From the NCBI GenBank assembly GCA_964353175.1, contig CAYGUX010000003.1, forward strand, positions 124,001 to 188,000: a DNA stretch of 64,000 nucleotides, given 5' to 3'. A model generated the notes under the pieces. That model saw only the letters and a list, made by a program, of their open reading frames with translations, was not told the DNA's origin and did not search any database. Origin of the DNA: JAIYCX01 sp964353175 (GTDB lineage Bacteria > Bdellovibrionota_C > UBA2361 > SZUA-149 > DAOLCO01). A program made the position numbers and the translations under genes. Positions 58,386-64,000 of the stretch are shown here, piece after piece; the stretch's first letter is position 1; each line of letters opens with the position of its first letter.

Positions 58386-59987
58386 CTACACTCGAAAATT
58401 TAAAAACTGATGATCTGGATTTTGCTCGCTTGCAAAATCTTTTTCCCTTTCGGTATAAAATAGGCCTACTAACCTTCCATCCGAATCTTTAGCGATCATA
58501 GCTCGGGATGGCTTGTTAAAGGTGTCTAAAGATCCTTCTATCCAAACTCCACATTCATAAGGCATGGTCTCTAAAATCGTTTCAACATTGTAATCACGCT
58601 TCATGCGATCCTGTAGAACCTCAAACTGCAAACGACCCACTGCGGCGACATAAGTCTCAGACACTGACCCTGAGGTGGAATATAGAACTTGAATTGCGCC
58701 TTCAGTACCAAGTTGCAACAAACCTTTATCAAATGACTTTCTTTTCCCGATATCTTTAGGCCTAATTCTAGCAACTACCTCTGGAGAAAATTGAGGTAAG
58801 GGTTTAAACTTAAATCCACCTTTCAAAGAGATAGTATCACCAATAGAGAATGCGCCCGGGTTAAGTAGCCCTACAATGTCTCCCGGATAAGCAACATCTG
58901 CAATTTCTCTCTCTCCTGCATTCATTCTCATAGTCCTTGAGACTCGAATCATTTTGCCCGTTCTTTCGTGAATAACATTTAAGTCTCTCTCAAACTTACC
59001 TGAGCAAACACGCATAAAAGCCATGCTATCCCTATGCTTAGGATCCATATTAGCTTGTATCTTAAATATAAAGCCACTAAAGGGATCTTCAATGGGGTCT
59101 AAAACACTTTCAGTTCCATCTAATAAATCAATTTTCCTTGATCTGGGCTCTGGAGCAATATCTACGAATGCATCAAAAAATGGCTCTAAACCAAAATTAG
59201 TTAAAGCTGAACCAAAAAATACTTGGGTAACCTTCCCCTCTAGAAACCGTTCCATCGTGAACTTATTTCCCGCCATTTCCAGCAACTCTAATTCATACTC
59301 TAATTGAGTTTCCAAATCCGGCTTTATCAGTCCCTTAGCCTTAGCTTCTTCCAATGAAACAGTAGTGGCTTGTGCTTTCTCAGCTCCGCCGATTCCCTGC
59401 CTCTCGTATAAATTGATTATCTTGGTTTTACAATCCGCCGTACCTACGAATTGTTTACCAGAACCTATTGGCCAATTCCTTGGAGAAGCATCAATACCAA
59501 GAACTCCTTCTACTTCCTCTAAAAGTTCAAATGGGTCCCTAGCCGGCAAATCCATTTTATTGATAAACGTTAGAACTGGGATATTATGCATTGAACAAAC
59601 TTCAAATAATTTTCGAGTTTGAGCCTCAACCCCTTTTGCAGCATCAAGTACCATTATCGCACTATCCGCGGCAGTCAATGTCCTATAAGTATCTTCTGAA
59701 AAATCTTGGTGCCCAGGCGTATCAAGAACATTAATAACTTTACCCTTATACTGAAACTGCATCGCTGAAGCAGTAATTGAAATCCCTCTCTCCTGCTCCA
59801 TCGCCATCCAATCAGAAGTAGCCTTCTTTCCAGTCTTTCTACCACGTACCATTCCAGCAGTACGTATCATTCCAGAATACAAAAGTAGTTTTTCGGTTAA
59901 AGTCGTCTTACCAGCATCAGGGTGACTAATTATTGCAAAAGTACGTCTTCTCTCAGCTTCTGTTTTTAGCTGCTTTATATCTTCCAT
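58386..59987 (-). CDS. prfC: Peptide chain release factor 3
   Basis: Translation GTPase that frees RF1/RF2 from the ribosome. G1 SHPDAGKTTLTEKLL, G2 region WMAMEQERGISITASAM, G3 DTPGHQDFSEDTYRTL, G4 NKMDLPARDP. At 533 residues it is RF3 size, with domains II and III (FIFKIQANMDPKHRDSMAFM and GRLQFEVLQDRMKRDYN). It starts 16 bp downstream of the metal-ABC permease gene and is probably the last gene of that transcript. Confidence 0.96.
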   Translation of the reverse strand: MEDIKQLKTEAERRRTFAIISHPDAGKTTLTEKLLLYSGMIRTAGMVRGRKTGKKATSDWMAMEQERGISITASAMQFQYKGKVINVLDTPGHQDFSEDTYRTLTAADSAIMVLDAAKGVEAQTRKLFEVCSMHNIPVLTFINKMDLPARDPFELLEEVEGVLGIDASPRNWPIGSGKQFVGTADCKTKIINLYERQGIGGAEKAQATTVSLEEAKAKGLIKPDLETQLEYELELLEMAGNKFTMERFLEGKVTQVFFGSALTNFGLEPFFDAFVDIAPEPRSRKIDLLDGTESVLDPIEDPFSGFIFKIQANMDPKHRDSMAFMRVCSGKFERDLNVIHERTGKMIRVSRTMRMNAGEREIADVAYPGDIVGLLNPGAFSIGDTISLKGGFKFKPLPQFSPEVVARIRPKDIGKRKSFDKGLLQLGTEGAIQVLYSTSGSVSETYVAAVGRLQFEVLQDRMKRDYNVETILETMPYECGVWIEGSLDTFNKPSRAMIAKDSDGRLVGLFYTEREKDFASEQNPDHQFLNFRV

Positions 59988-60003
59988 TATAACTCACTTA
60001 CAG

Positions 60004-61320
60004 TTAAGGTATTGGCTTACCATGAGGGTCTAGGTCTGTTTCCTTAGATTCCTTCTCTAATTCTTTTAATAAAATTGGGGACTGTATATGCTCTAAGTTT
60101 TCGGCGGTTTGATGAACATGATCTGGGTCTAATCCAATCTTACTGCTTAAATATACTTCCCAAAGTCTATGAGAACGTATTAGTTCCTTAGCTCTGATCC
60201 TACCAAAGTCAGTTAAAGAATATTTCTTCTCACTATATATTAGTGACTTCTTTCTCAAACCGAGTAAAGCCATATATAATAATGGCCTGCTATATAACTT
60301 ACTAAAGAATAATTCAAGGGGAAGGCCTAATTTACCCTCCTCCTCACTCCGATATAACAAGCCTAGGATATCCTCCTTAAGTGTCTCAAGGCGCACCAAT
60401 TGAGACTTAATAAATCTTGGCAATATGCCGTAAGTAGGTGCCAATAATCCTATCAAGATAAACACAGCACCCAAGACACTAGCTACACCACCTGCCACGT
60501 TCAATGCTCCATTAATGCCAAATACCATGGGTGCTTTAGTAGATAAAAAATATCCTATAAAAACAGAGACAGAAGCAATAAGCAGACTGAGTGCTACCTG
60601 CATACCAAATCTATTAGTCAAAAGCCTCGCTGATGCTGCCGGCGCCACCAATAATGCAACTACCAATATAGAACCCACGATTTTAAAAGAAGAAACGACG
60701 GAGATAGAAACCAACATTAAGAGCAGTATCTCAAGTGAAAAAGGTTTAAAACCTTGAGCCTGGCAAAACCCTCTATCAAAACATAAAAGAGATAACTCCT
60801 TCCACAAAATAGCAATAAAAATCGAGACTACGACTAAAACACCCGCGGAACTTAAAACTTCAGTAGGTAAGTTCTGAAAATAATTGCCAATAGAAACAGA
60901 CTCTCCACCCTTGGGCAGCCAAAAAACGGTTTCGACTTGCCCATAAAGTAAACAGTCAGGATCGAGGTCAACGCCTCTTAAAGAAGCGCTCTCTATCAAA
61001 ATCACACCGATCGCAAAGAATATGGAAAATACCACTCCCATAGCAGAACTGGGGTCAGTTCTACCGAATCGAACCAATAACCATATAAAGAGGGAGCTTA
61101 AAAACCCAGCTATTAGAGCACCAATAAAAATCGGGAATACAGCTCTAGATCCACTTAACATATAGGCTAATACAATCCCTGGTAAGACTGAGTGACTTAT
61201 AGAATCTCCCAGTAAACTTTCTTTTTTCAAAAGAAGATAATTCCCCAGCAAAGAACAGCTAAGTGCAATAAACAGGACTGCTAAAAGCGCAGAAAGGTCT
61301 AGTGTAATAAACTCATCCAT
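60004..61320 (-). CDS. Metal ABC permease with C-terminal MntR/DtxR-like domain (YtgD position)
   Basis: A 438-residue fusion. Residues ~1-300 are an ABC-3 permease with about eight helices (LLLKKESLLGDSISHSVLPG is the conserved ATPase-contact loop). Residues ~310-438 form a winged helix plus dimerisation region of the MntR/DtxR type: KKYSLTDFGRIRAKELIRSH, RLWEVYLSSKIGL, VHQTAENLEHIQSPIL, ending DPHGKPIP. The metal-ligand pattern H-x4-E-x2-E-H is kept. In Chlamydia such a fusion (YtgCR) releases an iron-responsive repressor. One-base overlap with the other permease gene. Confidence 0.93.
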   Translation of the reverse strand: MDEFITLDLSALLAVLFIALSCSLLGNYLLLKKESLLGDSISHSVLPGIVLAYMLSGSRAVFPIFIGALIAGFLSSLFIWLLVRFGRTDPSSAMGVVFSIFFAIGVILIESASLRGVDLDPDCLLYGQVETVFWLPKGGESVSIGNYFQNLPTEVLSSAGVLVVVSIFIAILWKELSLLCFDRGFCQAQGFKPFSLEILLLMLVSISVVSSFKIVGSILVVALLVAPAASARLLTNRFGMQVALSLLIASVSVFIGYFLSTKAPMVFGINGALNVAGGVASVLGAVFILIGLLAPTYGILPRFIKSQLVRLETLKEDILGLLYRSEEEGKLGLPLELFFSKLYSRPLLYMALLGLRKKSLIYSEKKYSLTDFGRIRAKELIRSHRLWEVYLSSKIGLDPDHVHQTAENLEHIQSPILLKELEKESKETDLDPHGKPIP

Positions 61321-62636
61321 TATCCCTCATCTCCAGCTAGGACACTATTAAGCTGATGGTTTAGCTGGTTTACTATATTAGGAGAAAGAACATGTTCGAT
61401 AAGATCTGTACTATGCTCTAAATGAATGAGAGAATCACCAGAATAAGATTCTAAATACTTCTCCCATAACAATCTATTTCGCTCCAATTTCCTAGCTCGC
61501 CTAAACCCTTTTGGTGAGAGATAGAGTGTCTGATTGGCAAAAAAAAGATAGCCCTTAAGACCAAGTAGGGCCAGGATCAAACACTTACTAAACAGAGAGT
61601 ATTTTTTAAAGTACGGCGAATAGATTGATACATACTTAGAATGACTTTGGTCATTCTTTGTAAGTTTTTGATGAATATCAATACTATCTCTTAAAATATG
61701 ATCTTCCTCAACCTTAAATCGGATGTTCCATAATCTAATAAAAGAAGAAACTAGACCACGTTCAGGCGCCAAGATGAAACTACCCAAAAAAATTAAGCCT
61801 GAGACCAAAACAATCAAAGCACCCGCCGGAACGTTAGAAAAAGTAGCTGAAAGAACAGATCCCACATAGCCTGCTAAAGCACCCAAGAATGCGCTGAGTT
61901 TTAATACAATAGAACTATCATTGGTCCAGAACCGAGCTGAGACAGAAGGCATTACTATAAAGGAGACAATTAAAAGCATTCCGACGGCCTGAATACCCAC
62001 CAAGACAACCAGAATGAGTAACATTAAAGATAAGGCGTCAAGCAAAGCTGGAGAGAATCCTTTTATCTGTGCATACTCCCTATCAAAAGCGACTAGGAAC
62101 AACTCTTTTTGGAATAAACTTAAAACTACAAAAACTAGGAGTGCTACAAAGGAAATAGTATATGCATCCACCAACCTCATCGAAGCTGTTTGACCGAATA
62201 CATAATGATGAATGCCTCCTTCACCACCTAAACCCATCGTTTGAATATAACTTAATAGTAATACTCCGAATCCAAAAAAGACGCTCAAACTCAATGCCGT
62301 GGCCACATCTTCACGTAATCTAGTTAAGGATGTTATAGAGTATAGAAAAACAAGCCCTAATCCTCCAGATAATGCGGCCCCTAAGAGTAGGAAATTTAAA
62401 TCTTTTTCAAGTCCAAATATCAACTTACCTAAGATAAAAAACAAACAAACGCCTGGAAGAGTACAATGAGAAAGGGCATCGGCAACCAAAGATCGCTTTT
62501 GTAAAACTATAAAAGTACCAATCAATCCACTTGCAACACCCAACATAGTAGTAGAAATCACCACCACCATGCTATTCCAACCAAGTTGAAAAGTAGCTAT
62601 CTTGAATATTTCACTGTTAATAATTGCTGAGTACAT
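61320..62636 (-). CDS. Metal ABC permease with C-terminal DtxR-like domain (YtgC position)
   Basis: A second 438-residue permease fusion, paralogous to its neighbour. The permease part has the loop VLQKRSLVADALSHCTLPGV and about eight helices. The C-terminal part, after ~residue 300, is a helix-rich winged region with LSPKGFRRARKLERNRLLWE, KYLESYSGDSLIHLEHSTD and LIEHVLSPNIVNQL. The ligand triad reads D-x2-E-H, so one glutamate is aspartate, and the DPHGxPIP tail is missing. The repressor part may be less functional than in the other permease. Chlamydial YtgC has the same organisation. Confidence 0.92.
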   Translation of the reverse strand: MYSAIINSEIFKIATFQLGWNSMVVVISTTMLGVASGLIGTFIVLQKRSLVADALSHCTLPGVCLFFILGKLIFGLEKDLNFLLLGAALSGGLGLVFLYSITSLTRLREDVATALSLSVFFGFGVLLLSYIQTMGLGGEGGIHHYVFGQTASMRLVDAYTISFVALLVFVVLSLFQKELFLVAFDREYAQIKGFSPALLDALSLMLLILVVLVGIQAVGMLLIVSFIVMPSVSARFWTNDSSIVLKLSAFLGALAGYVGSVLSATFSNVPAGALIVLVSGLIFLGSFILAPERGLVSSFIRLWNIRFKVEEDHILRDSIDIHQKLTKNDQSHSKYVSIYSPYFKKYSLFSKCLILALLGLKGYLFFANQTLYLSPKGFRRARKLERNRLLWEKYLESYSGDSLIHLEHSTDLIEHVLSPNIVNQLNHQLNSVLAGDEG

Positions 62637-62639
62637 CTG

Positions 62640-63470
62640 TTAAGGCATCTCTCCCCTACCCACCTTAGCTAAGCTATTTGAGACTTCTTCCAGTAGGGTC
62701 AATTTACCACCGTAAGTTTTTCTTAAATTAGCTTCTGTAAGAGTCTCTCCAACGGCTCCATGGGCTACTATCCTAGAGTTGAGCAGTATGACGTGATCAA
62801 AATATTCAGCTACAGATGATAAATCATGATGAACGACGCAAACGGTTTTACCTTCTGACCTTAAATTCACTAATGAATCAAAAATACTTCTTTCTGAAGC
62901 AACATCAACTCCAGAGAATGGCTCATCCATAAAATAAAGATCAGCATTCTGAGATAAAGCTCTAGCTAAAAATACTCTTTGTTGTTGCCCTCCAGATAAC
63001 TGGCTGATCTGCCGATCACCATAGTCGGCTAACCCTACCTTCTCTAAATAGACTTTAGCTTTCTGCCTATGAACATTTTTAATCCGAGAAAACCAACCAA
63101 TTTCTGGGTACAGTCCCATACAAACTACGTCTAATGCCGATATAGGGAAATCCCAATCAACTGACTCTCTTTGAGGGACATAGGCCACTCGATTTCTCAC
63201 TTCTGAGTATTTCAAACCCCAAAACTCAACTATTCCTGACACCTTAGGAATTAGCCCTAGGCATGCCTTGATCAAAGTGCTTTTTCCCGCTCCATTTGGT
63301 CCAACTATAGCAATTAATGCCCCCTTAGGAGCATCATATTCAATATCCCAAAGGACTGGCCTATTATTATAAGCCACAGTCATTGCATGGATTGAGAATG
63401 GGCTCTCAGAAGTATGTTCAGGCTTATCTGCTAAAGTCGTTTCTTCCTTATATGAATTAAAAATTCTCAT
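62640..63470 (-). CDS. Manganese/iron/zinc ABC transporter ATP-binding protein
   Basis: A 276-residue ATPase of the TroB/MntB/YtgB type. Walker A GPNGAGKSTLIKACLGLIP, the Q-loop VAYVPQRESVDWDFP (a specific marker of metal ABC-3 ATPases), signature LSGGQQQRVFLARALSQ, Walker B LYFMDEPFSGVD and H-loop VHHDL. It overlaps the binding-protein gene by 4 bp and the first permease follows after three bases. The operon reads binding protein, ATPase, permease, permease. Confidence 0.96.
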   Translation of the reverse strand: MRIFNSYKEETTLADKPEHTSESPFSIHAMTVAYNNRPVLWDIEYDAPKGALIAIVGPNGAGKSTLIKACLGLIPKVSGIVEFWGLKYSEVRNRVAYVPQRESVDWDFPISALDVVCMGLYPEIGWFSRIKNVHRQKAKVYLEKVGLADYGDRQISQLSGGQQQRVFLARALSQNADLYFMDEPFSGVDVASERSIFDSLVNLRSEGKTVCVVHHDLSSVAEYFDHVILLNSRIVAHGAVGETLTEANLRKTYGGKLTLLEEVSNSLAKVGRGEMP

Positions 63471-64000
63471 AGTTTTCCATTCATCCCAGTTCTAAGAACT
63501 CCCCTACCAAGAGCCACTCCTATTTCAGTAACATTATAATCAATCATTCCGATATAAGTACCTTTATAAGTATTTGGGTCACCCATAGCATCAGAAAACA
63601 AGCTCCCTCCGATTCTAACATCTCCCCCACTTCTGTTCACCCCTTCCATTAGTGCAGTAATACTTTTCTCTGAAACAGTAGATTCATAAAATATTGCGGG
63701 AATTTTTTCTTTCAAAATAATTGTGACTAGACTTTCAATTTCCCTAAGCCCACTTTCAGATTCAGTTGATATACCTTGAATCCCAAGCACCCTCATGCCA
63801 TACCTTTTCCCAAAATAGCCAAATGCATCATGGGCAGTTATAAGTACTCGATGATTATCAGGAATCCGTGCTATAGTCGAAATTACATATTGATTAAGGC
63901 GTTCCAATTCTTGCTTATACTCTCTTAGATTGACTGTAAAAGCCTCCTTCTTTGTAGGATAGGATGCTATCAATTTATTAGCTATAAGTTCCGCACACTG
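63467..64000 (-). CDS. Metal ABC substrate-binding protein (TroA/YtgA/ZnuA family), partial
   Basis: The frame is open to the right edge, so at least 178 codons of the C-terminal part are visible and the N-terminus with the signal peptide is missing. It is a cluster A-I metal-binding protein: VLITAHDAFGYFGKRYGMR (a metal-binding His), LGIQGISTESESGLREI, and IFYESTVSEKSITALM (acidic ligand), with final GGSLFSDAMGD. These features fit Mn/Fe/Zn binding lipoproteins or periplasmic proteins. First visible gene of the metal operon; overlap of 4 bp with the ATPase gene. Confidence 0.93.
   Translation of the reverse strand, partial: QCAELIANKLIASYPTKKEAFTVNLREYKQELERLNQYVISTIARIPDNHRVLITAHDAFGYFGKRYGMRVLGIQGISTESESGLREIESLVTIILKEKIPAIFYESTVSEKSITALMEGVNRSGGDVRIGGSLFSDAMGDPNTYKGTYIGMIDYNVTEIGVALGRGVLRTGMNGKL

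Noticed and set aside
1..64000. CRISPR arrays, insertion sequences, prophage or integrative elements
   Set aside because: No spaced direct repeats, transposase, integrase or phage structural genes were found; composition looks uniform throughout.

Overview
The window is an AT-rich bacterial chromosome segment, densely packed with genes on both strands. It holds about 70 protein genes and no rRNA, tRNA, CRISPR array, insertion sequence or phage block that I could find. The organism is Gram-negative: it has outer-membrane barrels, an OmpA-family protein, a TonB-dependent receptor and lipoproteins. It is flagellated, or descends from a flagellated lineage (fliK-flgD-flgE), and it appears to make menaquinone (menD, menE). 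Two tandem PEP-CTERM proteins, zwf-opcA, a bacilliredoxin and a manganese/iron ABC transporter with DtxR-like permease tails (as in chlamydial YtgCR) together suggest the PVC superphylum, probably Verrucomicrobiota. That placement is an inference from gene content.

Layout. 1-2.8 kb: tail of an unidentified gene, ahcY, and a separate FlhB-C-terminal-like gene coupled to an unknown gene. 3-5 kb: outer-membrane barrel and an unknown gene. 5-9.2 kb: hslO, then a NUDIX hydrolase, UvrD-type helicase and exported glutaredoxin-like operon. 9.2-13 kb: flagellar hook genes on the minus strand, interrupted by a 10-N assembly gap. 13-19 kb: glpD, a PA14 protein, small unknowns, FKBP, rsgA. 19-21.7 kb: three-gene ABC-2 exporter. 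21.8-28.2 kb: bacilliredoxin, mutM, lipoprotein, YdjM-like membrane protein, folC, a serine-hydrolase homolog with a changed active-site lysine, LD-carboxypeptidase, VOC epimerase. 28.3-33.5 kb: degenerate receiver protein, ffh, rpsP, AI-2E transporter, uppP, DedA. 33.5-39.6 kb: opcA-zwf, two MerR-like proteins, OmpA-family protein, rhodanese, IscA-like protein. 39.7-41.8 kb: PEP-CTERM pair. 41.8-44.6 kb: valS.

44.6-47.5 kb is the most unusual part. It is a compact run of divergent type III export-gate genes in the order FliP/SctR, FliQ/SctS, a short gene in the FliR/SctT position, and FlhB/SctU. The FlhB homolog stops right after its membrane domain. A small helical protein and a TPR protein of the size of a type III chaperone follow. 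The missing FlhB C-terminal domain is present as its own gene at about 2 kb, with the autocleavage NPTH motif replaced. Together they look like an FlhB encoded in two pieces.

47.5-64 kb: FMN reductase, HAD hydrolase, divergent menD and menE-fluC, a low-complexity lipoprotein, a TonB receptor whose start region carries a 45-bp tandem duplication, yebC with a glycosyltransferase, prfC, and a metal ABC operon running off the right edge. Both of its permeases carry C-terminal MntR/DtxR-like domains.

All calls come from reading the sequence and remembered family motifs; no database search was run.
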